In this document: positions 1 to 10,225 of the stretch, in pieces
Layout: each line of letters opens with the position of its first letter
Numbering within the stretch: the first letter of the stretch is position 1
NCBI GenBank assembly: GCA_029005135.1
Contig: JAQXFO010000056.1
Span: 1 to 36,471, forward strand
Source: Lachnospiraceae bacterium
Lineage (GTDB): Bacteria > Bacillota > Clostridia > Lachnospirales > Lachnospiraceae
Length of the DNA stretch: 36,471 nucleotides
Direction of reading: 5' to 3'
Notes under the pieces: model-generated
What the model was told of the DNA's origin: nothing
Databases searched by the model: none
Seen by the model: only the letters and a program-made list of their open reading frames with translations
Program-made: the position numbers and the translations under genes

Positions 1-42
1 GCATGGAGCTGACTGTTACTAATCGGACGAGGGCTTGACCAA
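1..42 (+). rRNA. 23S ribosomal RNA, 3' end (partial)
   Basis: The first bases match the conserved 3' end of bacterial 23S rRNA (the GAGCTGAC..TACTAATCGG..CGAGGGCTTGACC block). The gene enters from the left edge, so only its last bases are present. The exact 3' end is uncertain by a few bases. It is transcribed toward the heat-shock operon and is followed by a spacer and a strong terminator at 238-266. The expected 5S gene is not seen after it. Confidence 0.93.
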
Positions 43-43
43 A

Positions 44-231
44 AGCTAAGAAGAGCGGTAACGCAAGGGACGGCGCGGCACAGGATGTGCCGGCGGCGAG
101 ACCGAAGCGGTACACAGGGTTTGCGGAGCAAACCTCATGAGCAGCGACAGCTGCGAATGACTCTTCGTCAAGCAGGTTTAAGGAAGCTGCTTAGTATGTA
201 TATGCGGTTTTGAGGGTGTGTCTTTTTTTGC
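44..231 (+). other. rRNA operon 3' spacer with several stem-loops, no 5S
   Basis: This stretch between the 23S end and the terminator has no plausible reading frame. It holds several small perfect hairpins: GGCACA/TGTGCC, GTTTGC/GCAAAC and GCAGC/GCTGC, plus a wider AAGCAG/CTGCTT pair. A TATGCGGTTTTGAGGGTGTG element lies near 199-220. I recall similar sequence between 23S and 5S in clostridial rRNA operons. No 5S landmarks are present. The stretch is probably transcribed and processed rRNA spacer. The remaining bases to 350 hold the terminator and then AT-rich sequence in which I see nothing else. Confidence 0.6.
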
Positions 232-237
232 CCTGAC

Positions 238-266
238 GCCGGAGATCAAAGGATCTCCGGCTTTTT
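238..266 (+). terminator. Intrinsic terminator of the rRNA operon
   Basis: A perfect 10-bp stem GCCGGAGATC/GATCTCCGGC (238-247 with 252-261) with a four-base loop AAAG is followed by five T. This is a classic rho-independent terminator, about 200 bases after the 23S end. Confidence 0.9.
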
Positions 267-349
267 CATGGTCATTTTTATACGGGCCGTTTCACATTTT
301 TAAACAAAAATATGCCGGCGCCATCTTGTGAATTTGTTTGGCAAAATGC

Positions 350-378
350 TTGACAACCCCTCGGGGCGGCGTTATATT
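350..378 (+). promoter_or_regulatory. Sigma-A-type promoter of the hrcA operon
   Basis: A -35 TTGACA at 350-355 and a -10 TATATT at 373-378 are separated by 17 bases. The CIRCE operator follows 11 bases after the -10, so it would cover the transcription start. The groES promoter has the same -35, spacing and -10. Confidence 0.9.
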
Positions 379-389
379 ACTTACAGATG

Positions 390-416
390 TTAGCACTCGG
401 CTAAAACGAGTGCTAA
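390..416 (+). promoter_or_regulatory. CIRCE operator (HrcA binding site)
   Basis: TTAGCACTC-N9-GAGTGCTAA is a perfect match to the CIRCE inverted repeat bound by HrcA. It lies between the promoter and hrcA, so the first gene of the operon encodes its own repressor. Confidence 0.97.
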
Positions 417-437
417 TCACATCAAAAAGGGAGAGAG

Positions 438-1514
438 ATGCTGATGGCTGAAAAACTGGATGATAGACAGTTGACGATCTTAAATGCTGTTATCCGGACC
501 TACCTGGAAACGGGTGAACCGGTCGGCTCTCGTACGATCTCAAAATTTGACGATCTTCATCTGAGCTCGGCAACGATCCGGAATGAGATGTCGGATCTGG
601 AGGAGATGGGCTATCTGGTACAGCCGCATACCTCGGCCGGTCGTATTCCGACGGATAAGGCGTATCGCTTCTATGTGGATTCGCTGAACAGTGAATACGA
701 TAAGACGAAGCAGATCGAAGCTATGAATACGCTGATGATCGCCAAGACTAACCGCATGGAAGAAATACTGAAGCAGGTGGTGCGGATGCTGGCGGCCAAC
801 ACGAATTACACGACGATGATCACCTCTCCGTCAGTGAAGCGAAACAAGGTCAAGTTCATACAGCTGTCACGCCTGAGCAGTAAGCAGCTTCTCAACGTGG
901 TCGTTATTGACGGCAACATCGTCAAGAACCACATCATCGATCTGGACGAGTCCATCACGGATGAGCAGGTTCTGAAGCTGAATCTCCTGCTGAACACAAG
1001 GCTCAACGGCCTGTCGCTGGCAGAGATCAACCTGGGACTTATTTCTAATCTGAAGGAAGAGGCCGGTGACCACAGCAACATCGTTTCCGCCGTGCTGGAC
1101 ACCATTGCTGAGGTCATACGTCTGGAAACCGATGAAAATATGGAGATATACACCTCCGGGGCTAATAACATTTTCCGGTATCCGGAACTGGCGGACAGCC
1201 AGCGGGCTTCGCAGCTGATCTCGGCACTGGAGGATAAACAGGGCCTGGTCGATCTCGTCAAGTCTTATCATGAAGACGGAGATGATGACAATGAGATCCA
1301 GGTCTATATCGGCGAAGAGACACCCATCGAATCCATGAAGGACTGTTCTGTCGTCACAGCTTCCTACGATCTGGGCGATGGCATGCAGGGGACCATCGGT
1401 ATCATCGGTCCGAAGAGAATGGATTACGAGAAAGTCATGGACAATCTGAAGATTTTCAAGAAATCGCTGAGCACGGCCTTTCAGAAGGATAGGGATGCCG
1501 ACGAGGACGTGTAA
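438..1514 (+). CDS. hrcA: Heat-inducible transcription repressor HrcA
   Basis: HrcA binds CIRCE elements and represses the dnaK and groE operons. In other Firmicutes its activity depends on GroEL. The 358-residue product starts with the family's winged-helix region (DRQLTILNAVIRTYLETGEPVGS, then the recognition part LSSATIRNEMSDLEEMG and the wing SAGRIPTDKAYRFYVD) and continues into the GAF-like dimerisation region. It is the first gene of hrcA-grpE-dnaK-dnaJ, directly after promoter and CIRCE. Two in-frame ATG codons (438 and 444) follow the AAAGGGAGAG ribosome binding site; either could be the start. Length is normal for the family. Identity is near certain from sequence and context. Confidence 0.97.
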   Translation: MLMAEKLDDRQLTILNAVIRTYLETGEPVGSRTISKFDDLHLSSATIRNEMSDLEEMGYLVQPHTSAGRIPTDKAYRFYVDSLNSEYDKTKQIEAMNTLMIAKTNRMEEILKQVVRMLAANTNYTTMITSPSVKRNKVKFIQLSRLSSKQLLNVVVIDGNIVKNHIIDLDESITDEQVLKLNLLLNTRLNGLSLAEINLGLISNLKEEAGDHSNIVSAVLDTIAEVIRLETDENMEIYTSGANNIFRYPELADSQRASQLISALEDKQGLVDLVKSYHEDGDDDNEIQVYIGEETPIESMKDCSVVTASYDLGDGMQGTIGIIGPKRMDYEKVMDNLKIFKKSLSTAFQKDRDADEDV

Positions 1515-1533
1515 AGAATAAGGAGGTTACGAT

Positions 1534-2256
1534 TTGGCAAATGAAGAAAGAACGACCTGTGACGTCGATCTCGAAAAAGACGGGACGGCAGGTCAGGAGA
1601 TAGACCTTGAGACGACGGCTGAAGAAGCGCCGGAGACTGCAGAGGCAGTGAACGGCACGGAAGCCGCCGGTGAAGAGACCGGCAGCAGCGTCGATGATAC
1701 AGACGCCGACGAAGAAACCAACGCCGATAAGGCGGAGGATAAGGCCGGTGACGAGGATAAGGCGGAGGAAAGCAAGGGCCTGGGCCGCCGCCTGAGCCGC
1801 CGCGACAAAAAGGCTCTGGAGAAGAAGGATGAGCAGATTGCTCAGCTGACTGACCAGTGGCGCCGCAGCATGGCTGAATTTGACAACTTCCGCAAACGCA
1901 CCGAGAAGGAAAAGGCTGCGATGTACGGCATGGGTGTCAAGGATGTGGTGGAGAAGATCCTTCCCGTTATCGATAATTTCGAGCGGGGGCTGGCCACCAT
2001 CACGACAGAGATGGAGGATGACAAGTTCGTCCAGGGTATCCGGGCCATTTACAAGCAGTTTATGACGACCCTTGAGGCACTGGAGGTCAGACCGATCGAA
2101 GCTGTCGGCAAGCCCTTTGATCCGGATTTCCATAACGCGGTGATGCATGTGGAGGATGAGTCCCTGGGTGACAATGTGGTCGCCGAGGAGTTTCAGAAGG
2201 GTTATCTTTACAAGGATATCGTGATACGGCACAGCATGGTGAAGGTTGCCAACTGA
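1534..2256 (+). CDS. grpE: Nucleotide exchange factor GrpE
   Basis: GrpE releases ADP from DnaK in the Hsp70 cycle in the cytosol. The 240-residue product has a long, strongly acidic, low-complexity N-terminal part (about residues 1-85, rich in Glu, Asp and Ala), then the coiled-coil region and the C-terminal family signature (FDPDFHNAVMHVED .. GYLYKDIVIRHSMVKV). Translation starts at TTG 1534: AGGAGG at 1521-1526 is seven bases upstream, and the nearby ATG at 1541 is out of frame. It lies 19 bases after hrcA and before dnaK. The acidic extension is longer than in E. coli GrpE, but such tails vary a lot. Confidence 0.96.
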   Translation: MANEERTTCDVDLEKDGTAGQEIDLETTAEEAPETAEAVNGTEAAGEETGSSVDDTDADEETNADKAEDKAGDEDKAEESKGLGRRLSRRDKKALEKKDEQIAQLTDQWRRSMAEFDNFRKRTEKEKAAMYGMGVKDVVEKILPVIDNFERGLATITTEMEDDKFVQGIRAIYKQFMTTLEALEVRPIEAVGKPFDPDFHNAVMHVEDESLGDNVVAEEFQKGYLYKDIVIRHSMVKVAN

Positions 2257-2273
2257 GCCGCCCGACATATAAA
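2246..2273 (+). promoter_or_regulatory. Possible internal promoter before dnaK
   Basis: TTGCCA (2246-2251) and TATAAA (2268-2273) are 16 bases apart, each with one mismatch to consensus, across the end of grpE. This could give CIRCE-independent dnaK transcription. It is a pattern match only. Confidence 0.3.
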
Positions 2274-2289
2274 CACAACGTATTTTTGA

Positions 2290-4185
<1,896 letters not shown>

Positions 4186-4222
4186 TAAGACGCCACGCCG
4201 ATAATTGAAAGAATAAAATGCG

Positions 4223-4252
4223 GCAGCGGCAACCTGAGAGGGAAGCCGCTGC
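4223..4252 (+). other. Stem-loop between dnaK and dnaJ
   Basis: A perfect 8-bp GC-rich stem GCAGCGGC/GCCGCTGC (4223-4230 with 4245-4252) with a 14-base loop sits in the dnaK-dnaJ gap. No T-run follows, so it is not a standard terminator. It may mark an mRNA processing or stability site, or reduce read-through so that dnaJ is made at a lower level than dnaK. Confidence 0.5.
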
Positions 4253-4280
4253 GGCTGTGCTCATAAGGAAACCATAAAGC

Positions 4281-5366
4281 ATGGCAGAAAAAAGAGATTA
4301 TTATGAAGTCCTCGGCGTAGGAAAAAACGCCACGGAGGCTGAGATCAAATCCGCCTATCGGAAGCTGGTCAAGACCTGTCATCCGGATGCCCATCCCGAT
4401 GATCCCGAAGCGGCAGAGAAGTTCAAAGAGGCTTCGGAAGCCTATGCCGTCCTGTCCGATAAGGAGAAGAGACAGCAGTATGATCAGTTCGGCTTTGCCG
4501 CCTTTGAACAGGGCGGCCCGGGCGGCGCCGGCGGTTTTGATTTTACCAACATGAATGATATCTTCGGGGATCTGTTCGGCGATTTCTTCGGCGGCGGTTC
4601 CCGCAGCCGCAGTGCCCGCAGTGGTCCGATGAAGGGTGCCAATCTGAAGACCTCCGTCAGGATCACCTTCGAGGAGGCGGTCTCCGGCTGTGTGAAGGAG
4701 ATCACGCTGAATCAGAAGGAAACCTGTGATGAATGCGGCGGCTCCGGTGCCAAGAAGGGCACCGAGCCGGAGACCTGTACCCGCTGCGGCGGCTCAGGCC
4801 GAGTCATGATGCGTCAGCAGAGCCTTTTCGGCATGATACAGAGTGAGAGCGAATGTCCCGAATGCCGGGGCACAGGCAAGATCATTCGCGCCAAATGCTC
4901 CAAATGCCGCGGCACCGGCTTCACAAGCCGCCGCGCGCGCATCGAGGTCTCGATCCCGGCCGGTATCGATAACGGCATGAGTGTCCGTGTCCGGGACAAG
5001 GGTGAGCCCGGCACTATGGGCGGGCCGCGGGGCGACCTGCTGGTGGAAGTTCAGGTGGCGCCGTCTCAGGATTTTGACCGCAGCGACACGGATCTGTACT
5101 CCGTGGTGAGAGTGCCCTTTACGAAAATGGCCCTGGGCGGCAAGATCCTCATCAAGACCGTTGATGGTGATGTGGAGTACGAGGTAAAGGCCGGTACGCA
5201 GACGAATACCCGTATTCGTTTAAGAGGCAAGGGCGTGCCCTTCCTGCGGCAGCCGGATCGTCGCGGTGATCAGTATGTCACGCTGATCGTGGATGTGCCC
5301 ACCCGGTTATCTCACCGCGAGAAAAAGGCACTGGAGGAATTCGCCAAAGCATCGGGCAGGGAATGA
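4281..5366 (+). CDS. dnaJ: Co-chaperone DnaJ (Hsp40)
   Basis: DnaJ delivers unfolded proteins to DnaK and stimulates its ATPase. The 361-residue product has an N-terminal J domain with the HPD motif at residues 34-36, a Gly/Phe-rich linker (about 70-110), and four CxxCxGxG zinc-finger repeats with cysteine pairs at about 149/152, 166/169, 192/195 and 206/209, followed by the C-terminal substrate-binding domain. All signature residues are present. It is slightly shorter than E. coli DnaJ, but no domain is missing. It is the last gene of the hrcA operon and is followed by a terminator. Confidence 0.97.
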   Translation: MAEKRDYYEVLGVGKNATEAEIKSAYRKLVKTCHPDAHPDDPEAAEKFKEASEAYAVLSDKEKRQQYDQFGFAAFEQGGPGGAGGFDFTNMNDIFGDLFGDFFGGGSRSRSARSGPMKGANLKTSVRITFEEAVSGCVKEITLNQKETCDECGGSGAKKGTEPETCTRCGGSGRVMMRQQSLFGMIQSESECPECRGTGKIIRAKCSKCRGTGFTSRRARIEVSIPAGIDNGMSVRVRDKGEPGTMGGPRGDLLVEVQVAPSQDFDRSDTDLYSVVRVPFTKMALGGKILIKTVDGDVEYEVKAGTQTNTRIRLRGKGVPFLRQPDRRGDQYVTLIVDVPTRLSHREKKALEEFAKASGRE

Positions 5367-5416
5367 CCCGGCAGATGGGATAAGCCGGTCTGTCAGGTCC
5401 GTAAAAATCGTAAGAA

Positions 5417-5447
5417 AACAGTCGGAGTGAAGAACCGGCTGTTTTTT
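5417..5447 (+). terminator. Intrinsic terminator after dnaJ
   Basis: A 9-bp stem AACAGTCGG/CCGGCTGTT (one G-T pair) with a 9-base loop is followed by a run of T. It ends the hrcA-grpE-dnaK-dnaJ operon. Confidence 0.88.
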
Positions 5448-5473
5448 CTTGCTGTTAAGCGGGTGACGTGCTA

Positions 5474-5479
5474 TATAAT
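5474..5479 (+). promoter_or_regulatory. Probable -10 box of the AEC permease gene
   Basis: A perfect TATAAT at 5474-5479 lies 33 bases upstream of the ATG at 5513. The best -35 candidates (TTGCTG at 5449-5454 with 19 bases, CTGTTA at 5452 with 16) are poor. The position after a terminator and before an isolated gene supports a real promoter. Confidence 0.55.
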
Positions 5480-5512
5480 ATGTCTATGTGTTAAAGGCGA
5501 GGTGAGGGAGTT

Positions 5513-6436
5513 ATGACTATCGGCGTTATTCTGAATCAAATGGGGGTCATCCTCATTTTTCTGTTACTCGGTTTCTGGGCAAAACGCAGCGGAAGAATCG
5601 ATGTTCATGGTACCAAAACACTTTCCTGGCTGATTGTTAATATCTGCGGACCGGCTCTGATCGTAGCGTCTGTTTTGTCGGCGGAAGAGCTGCCTGACCG
5701 GATGACAGCCATCAAGGGAATCGGCCTGGTTTTTTGTCTGTACGTTTTTCTGATCCTTCTGGGCTGTGTGATGGGCCGGCTTTGCCTGGCACCGAAGGCG
5801 GATTGGAATTATTTTAATGCCATGAGTGTCTTCGGCAATGTGGGCTTTCTCGGTATCCCGCTGGCTTCGGCTATCTTCGGCAATGTGGCCACGATCTACA
5901 TGACGATGTTTGCGCTGGCTTACAATGTCCTGTTCTATACCTACGGCTACAGCAAGCTGCGCCCCGCGGACGGACCGGCACAGAAGTTTTCCTTTAAGCT
6001 CTTCATCAATCCGGGAGCGATCGCCGCTCTTCTGGCCATGGTTTTCCTGTTTACCCGGATTCAGGTGCCGTTGATTATCAGCGAGGCTTTCCGTTACAGC
6101 GGCAGCGCCGTTACCTTTTTATCGATTTTTGTTATCGGTGCGAATCTGTCGGATGTGAAAATTAAAGACCTGCTTTGTCACCGCCAGAATATTCTCTTTG
6201 TGGTGATACGGCAGCTGTTGGTTCCCATCGCCGTTGTCCTGGTTTTGAAACGCTTCGTGACGGATCCCCTGATGATCGGCGCCATCGGCATCGGTGTGGC
6301 GGTACCTGTCGGCAATACCAATTCGATGGTGGCGGAACTGAATGGCTGTGACTTGACGGCGCTGACGGAGGTGACGGTCCTGACGACCTTCCTTTGCGTG
6401 GTAACGATGACCGTCGTGCTGCTCTTTGTGATCTGA
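5513..6436 (+). CDS. AEC family permease
   Basis: This is a 307-residue, very hydrophobic inner-membrane protein resembling the auxin efflux carrier (AEC) family. Bacterial members are often predicted transporters of malate or other organic acids. About ten membrane segments can be picked out, with the first at residues 5-22 and a characteristic FGNVGFLGIPLASAIFG-type motif in the N-terminal half (residues about 110-126). A second inverted half ends in VPVGNTNSMVAE and a last membrane helix. The ATG at 5513 follows a GAGGTGAGGGA ribosome binding site. It has its own probable promoter and precedes prmA by 59 bases. The substrate cannot be told from sequence. Confidence 0.85.
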   Translation: MTIGVILNQMGVILIFLLLGFWAKRSGRIDVHGTKTLSWLIVNICGPALIVASVLSAEELPDRMTAIKGIGLVFCLYVFLILLGCVMGRLCLAPKADWNYFNAMSVFGNVGFLGIPLASAIFGNVATIYMTMFALAYNVLFYTYGYSKLRPADGPAQKFSFKLFINPGAIAALLAMVFLFTRIQVPLIISEAFRYSGSAVTFLSIFVIGANLSDVKIKDLLCHRQNILFVVIRQLLVPIAVVLVLKRFVTDPLMIGAIGIGVAVPVGNTNSMVAELNGCDLTALTEVTVLTTFLCVVTMTVVLLFVI

Positions 6437-6495
6437 CAGAGCGGAGAGACTGCTTTCACCTGCCGGGTGTACATTTTCGAAAAGGAAAGATGCTT

Positions 6496-7449
6496 ATGGA
6501 ATGGATCAAATATACGATCAACACAACAGCGGATGCGGAGGAGCTGATCACCGCCTCCCTCAGCGAGATCGGCATCAGCGGTGTCGAAATCGAGGATAAG
6601 AGGCCGGTGGACGCTGCCGCCAATGCCGGCCTTTTCGGCGAAGTGATTCCCGAGATGCCGGAAGATGATCAGCTGGCACGCATTTCTTTCTATCTGGACT
6701 CCGCTGAGGATCAGGAGGCTGTCCTCAGCCGCGTGCGGGAATCCCTTGAAGAACTGCGCGCCTTTGCGGATATCGGATCAGGCACCATCAGCCGGTCTGT
6801 GACAAAGGATGAGGACTGGATCAATAACTGGAAGCAGTATTTTCATCATTTTTACGTTGATGATATCCTGATTGTTCCCTCCTGGGAAGCGGCGGAGGGT
6901 GGTGAGAATGCCGCCATGGTTCTGAGCATTGACCCGGGCACGGCCTTTGGCACCGGCAAGCATGAGACGACGCGTCTGGCTATCCGTGCCCTCAGACACT
7001 ATCTGAATAAGGGCGACCGCATTCTGGATATCGGTACCGGCAGCGGGATCCTGGGCATCGTGGCCCTGAAGGAGGGGGCCGGCCATGTCTTCGGAACGGA
7101 TATCGACGATAATGTGACAGAAGCGATCCGGGAGAATCTTGAGAAAAACGACATTGATCCCCGGGATTTCGAGTTTGTGATCGGCAATATCATTTCCGAT
7201 AAGGCGACGCAGGAAAAAGCCGGCGAAGGCTATGACATCGTCGTCTCCAACATCATCGCCGAGATCCTGGTCGATATCACGAAGCAGGCTTACCGGACGC
7301 TTAAGGACGGCGGTCTCTACCTGACCTCCGGCATTCTGAAGGGGCATGAGGACATCGTCTACCGAGCTCTGGCTGACGAGGGCTTCGAGGTCCTGGGCTG
7401 TGAGGCCCTGGGCGACTGGCTCAGCATTGCGGCCCGCAAAAAGGCGTGA
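6496..7449 (+). CDS. prmA: Ribosomal protein L11 methyltransferase PrmA
   Basis: PrmA trimethylates lysines of ribosomal protein L11 using S-adenosylmethionine. The 317-residue product has the N-terminal substrate-recognition domain (WIKYTINTTADAEELI..), a linker, and a class I methyltransferase domain with the SAM-binding glycine motif LDIGTGSGILGI at about residues 177-188, followed by the NIIAEIL motif (SNIIAEILVDI). The longer open frame upstream overlaps the permease gene; AAGGA at 6482-6486 fits the ATG at 6496 (spacing 9) best, with ATG 6490 as an alternative two codons upstream. PrmA followed by RsmE is a common Firmicute order, often downstream of dnaJ as here. Confidence 0.96.
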   Translation: MEWIKYTINTTADAEELITASLSEIGISGVEIEDKRPVDAAANAGLFGEVIPEMPEDDQLARISFYLDSAEDQEAVLSRVRESLEELRAFADIGSGTISRSVTKDEDWINNWKQYFHHFYVDDILIVPSWEAAEGGENAAMVLSIDPGTAFGTGKHETTRLAIRALRHYLNKGDRILDIGTGSGILGIVALKEGAGHVFGTDIDDNVTEAIRENLEKNDIDPRDFEFVIGNIISDKATQEKAGEGYDIVVSNIIAEILVDITKQAYRTLKDGGLYLTSGILKGHEDIVYRALADEGFEVLGCEALGDWLSIAARKKA

Positions 7450-7473
7450 AAAGCCTGGAGAAGGGACGTTTTC

Positions 7474-7502
7474 TTGACAATCACTCCCCTGTGCCCTAAA
7501 CT
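7474..7502 (+). promoter_or_regulatory. Promoter of rsmE-truA operon
   Basis: A perfect TTGACA (7474-7479) and TAAACT (7497-7502) are 17 bases apart in the 101-base gap before rsmE. The spacing is ideal and the -10 has two mismatches. Confidence 0.7.
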
Positions 7503-7550
7503 TGATTTGTCCGTCTGGCAGTTCACTTTCACGGCGCAAGGGAGTTTTCC

Positions 7551-8288
7551 ATGTATCGATTCTTTATCACATCCGGCGATATCGGCGGCGGCCGGCTGAC
7601 GGTATCGGGGCCGGATGCCCATCATATTTCCCATGTACTCAGAATGAAACCGGGCGAGGATATCGAGGCCGTCGACGAGAAGGGCCTTGTTTCCACCTGT
7701 CGTATTACCGCCATCGGCGGCGATACGGTGGAGGCGGAGGTGCTTTTTGCCGAACCGAGCTGTGCCGAGCTTCCGAATCGGCTGGTGCTGTTCCAGGGAC
7801 TGCCGAAGTCCGATAAGATGGAGCTGATCATCCAGAAGGCCGTGGAGCTGGGCGTGTCCGAGGTGGTGCCCGTGGCGACGGCGCGTTGTGTGGTCCGACT
7901 GGATGAGAAGCGGGCGGCGGCTAAGGTGAAGCGCTGGCAGGCGATCGCCGAGGCTGCGGCCAAGCAGAGCAAGCGGGATGTGATTCCGGTGATCCGTCCG
8001 GTGATGCACTTTGACGAGGCTCTGGCGGAGGCGGCCGGTCTGGACCGGACACTGATCCCCTACGAGAAGGCGGTGGATATCGCCGCTTCGAAGGCGGTGA
8101 TCGCCGGGATCACCGCGGGTGAAAGCGTCGGCATCTTCATCGGACCCGAGGGCGGCTTCGAGGAAAAGGAAGTGCTGAAGGCCTGTGAACAGGGCGCGTC
8201 GAGCCTCACCCTGGGACCGCGGATTCTGCGCTGCGAAACAGCGGCGATAACGATTCTATCTATCCTGATGTTTGCGTTAACAGATTGA
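7551..8288 (+). CDS. rsmE: 16S rRNA (uracil-1498-N3)-methyltransferase RsmE
   Basis: RsmE methylates N3 of U1498 in 16S rRNA near the decoding centre. The 245-residue product has the N-terminal PUA-like part (MYRFFI.., DAHHISHVLRMKPGE) and a C-terminal SPOUT domain with the SAM-binding knot motifs IGPEGGF and LGPRILRCETAA. The ATG at 7551 is preceded by AAGGGAG. It has its own promoter and is followed after 11 bases by truA. Length and motifs are normal. Confidence 0.96.
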   Translation: MYRFFITSGDIGGGRLTVSGPDAHHISHVLRMKPGEDIEAVDEKGLVSTCRITAIGGDTVEAEVLFAEPSCAELPNRLVLFQGLPKSDKMELIIQKAVELGVSEVVPVATARCVVRLDEKRAAAKVKRWQAIAEAAAKQSKRDVIPVIRPVMHFDEALAEAAGLDRTLIPYEKAVDIAASKAVIAGITAGESVGIFIGPEGGFEEKEVLKACEQGASSLTLGPRILRCETAAITILSILMFALTD

Positions 8289-8299
8289 GGGAGGACCTT

Positions 8300-9037
8300 A
8301 TGAACTACCGCATGGTCATTCAATATGACGGCACCCGTTACAACGGCTGGCAGAAGCAGGGAGACACGGATAACACGATCCAGGCCCGTCTGGAGACGAT
8401 CCTCTGCCGCATGACCGGCGAGACGGTGGATGTTCACGGCGCCGGCCGGACTGATGCCGGTGTTCATGCCCGGGGGCAGGTAGCTCAGTTCCGGCTGCAG
8501 AAGGCCTGGGATCCGACGGAGATCCGGGATTATCTGAATACCTATCTGCCGGAGGATATCGGTGTGCTGTCGGTGTCGGAGGCGGCTCCCCGCTTTCACA
8601 GCCGCTACAATGCCTCGAAGAAGACCTATCTGTACCGGATCAGCAAGAACAAGGCTGCCCATGTCTTTGAACGCAAATATGTTTATGAGTACAAGGGCAC
8701 CCTGGATGTGAACGCCATCAAGATGGCGACGATACAGCTGAGGGGCGAACATGATTTCAAAAGCTTCTGCGGCAATCCGCGCATGCGCAAGAGCACGGTC
8801 CGCACGATCTACACGATCCGCGTCGAGGAGACCGAGGATGAGATCGATCTGACCTTTATCGGGGAAGGGTTTCTCCAGTATATGGTCCGCATCCTGGTTG
8901 GTACGCTGATCGAGGTCGGCGAGGGAAGACGCGACCCGCAGTCGATGAATGCGCTGCTGGAAGCCCGTGACCGCCGGATGGCCGGCCCTACGGCGCCTGC
9001 CTGCGGTCTGACACTGGTAAAGGTGGATTATAACTGA
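8300..9037 (+). CDS. truA: tRNA pseudouridine(38-40) synthase TruA
   Basis: TruA converts uridines 38-40 in the tRNA anticodon arm to pseudouridine. The 245-residue protein begins with a typical MVIQYDGTRYNGWQ segment and carries the catalytic GAGRTDAGVHA motif with the aspartate at residue 52. The C-terminal GEGFLQYMVR motif is intact. A longer frame opens at TTG 8285, but ATG 8300 with GGGAGG at 8289-8294 is the better start. Its stop codon overlaps the ATG of the desulfurase gene by one base (TGATG), so the two are translationally coupled. Confidence 0.96.
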   Translation: MNYRMVIQYDGTRYNGWQKQGDTDNTIQARLETILCRMTGETVDVHGAGRTDAGVHARGQVAQFRLQKAWDPTEIRDYLNTYLPEDIGVLSVSEAAPRFHSRYNASKKTYLYRISKNKAAHVFERKYVYEYKGTLDVNAIKMATIQLRGEHDFKSFCGNPRMRKSTVRTIYTIRVEETEDEIDLTFIGEGFLQYMVRILVGTLIEVGEGRRDPQSMNALLEARDRRMAGPTAPACGLTLVKVDYN

Positions 9038-10194
9038 TGACAGAGATTTATCTGGATAATGCCTCGACGACGCAGCCCCTGCCGGCTGTTCGCGAGATCA
9101 TCATGAAAACCATGACGGAGGATTACGGCAATCCTTCCTCGATGCATCAAAAGGGTGTCGAGGCCGAAAAATACCTGAAGGAGGCGGCCTCGACTCTGGC
9201 TTCGATTCTGAAAGTCAGGGAGAAGGAGATCTTCTTCACCTCCGGCGGGACGGAGTCCAATAACTGGGCTCTCCTGGGCGGTGCCGCCGCTCTGAAACGC
9301 ACCGGCCGGACGATCATCACCTCGGCCATGGAGCACCCGGCGGTATCTGAGGTAGTCAGATATCTGGAGGAACAGGATTTTCGTGTGATCCGTATCGGCA
9401 TCGACAGGGAAGGGCATCTCGATAGGGAAGCGCTGAAGGCAGCGCTGTCGGAGGATGTGATCCTGGTTTCAATCATGTATGTGAACAACGAGGTCGGCGC
9501 CGTGACGCCGGTGGATGAGATAGGCCGTCTGGTGCATGAGAAAGCCCCGAAGGCCCTCTATCATGTGGATGCGACCCAGGCCTTCGGTCACTACCGTATC
9601 TATCCGAAGGCGTCAGGCATCGATCTGCTGTCGGCCTCGGCCCACAAGTTCCATGGTCCGAAAGGGGTGGGTTTCCTCTATATCAGTGAGCACGCCCGCA
9701 TCCGTCCGCTGATCCTTGGCGGCGGCCAGCAGGGCGGTATGCGCTCCGGCACAGACAATGTGCCGGGGGTTGCCGGTATGGGGGCCGCCGCCCGGGAAGC
9801 CTATCGGGATTTTGATAAGAAAAACGCCTATATCCGCTCTCTTAAGGATTATCTGACCGCCGGCCTTGCCGCTCTGCCGGATGTGGTGGTTCACAGCGGC
9901 CCGGGGGAGGATTTTGCGCCCCATATCGTCAATGCTGCCTTCCGCGGCGTCGGCGCGGAGGTGCTGCTTCATTCTCTGGAGGATCGCGGTATCTATGTGT
10001 CGGCCGGCTCGGCCTGCTCGACTCATAAACGGGCGCCGTCACCGACGCTGTCGGCTCTGGGGGTGGACCGTGAGGATCTCGGTGCGAGTGTGCGCTTTTC
10101 CTTCTGCGAGACCAACACCAGGGAAGAAATCGATACGGTGCTGGCGGAACTGAAGACGCTGCTGCCGGCCCTTCGCCGCTATCGGGCACATTGA
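9037..10194 (+). CDS. Cysteine desulfurase (NifS/IscS family), probable ThiI sulfur donor
   Basis: This pyridoxal-phosphate enzyme takes sulfur from cysteine as an enzyme-bound persulfide. The 385-residue product starts IYLDNASTTQP, has the PLP lysine in SASAHKFHGPKG (Lys204), and the persulfide cysteine in SAGSACSTHKR (Cys327). It overlaps the truA stop by one base and precedes thiI by 31 bases. In Bacillus subtilis a dedicated desulfurase (NifZ/YrvO type) is paired with ThiI, so this enzyme is inferred to serve tRNA 4-thiouridine synthesis rather than general Fe-S assembly. No IscU, SufU or IscR is nearby. The exact subfamily name is not assigned. Confidence 0.93.
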   Translation: MTEIYLDNASTTQPLPAVREIIMKTMTEDYGNPSSMHQKGVEAEKYLKEAASTLASILKVREKEIFFTSGGTESNNWALLGGAAALKRTGRTIITSAMEHPAVSEVVRYLEEQDFRVIRIGIDREGHLDREALKAALSEDVILVSIMYVNNEVGAVTPVDEIGRLVHEKAPKALYHVDATQAFGHYRIYPKASGIDLLSASAHKFHGPKGVGFLYISEHARIRPLILGGGQQGGMRSGTDNVPGVAGMGAAAREAYRDFDKKNAYIRSLKDYLTAGLAALPDVVVHSGPGEDFAPHIVNAAFRGVGAEVLLHSLEDRGIYVSAGSACSTHKRAPSPTLSALGVDREDLGASVRFSFCETNTREEIDTVLAELKTLLPALRRYRAH

Positions 10195-10225
10195 TGATAG
10201 AAAATAACCGGAAAGGACAGAAACT

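Noticed and set aside
44-231. Possible 5S rRNA after 23S
   Set aside because: None of the conserved 5S blocks (such as CCCGTTCCCAT or CCGAACACGGAAG-like sequence) is present.
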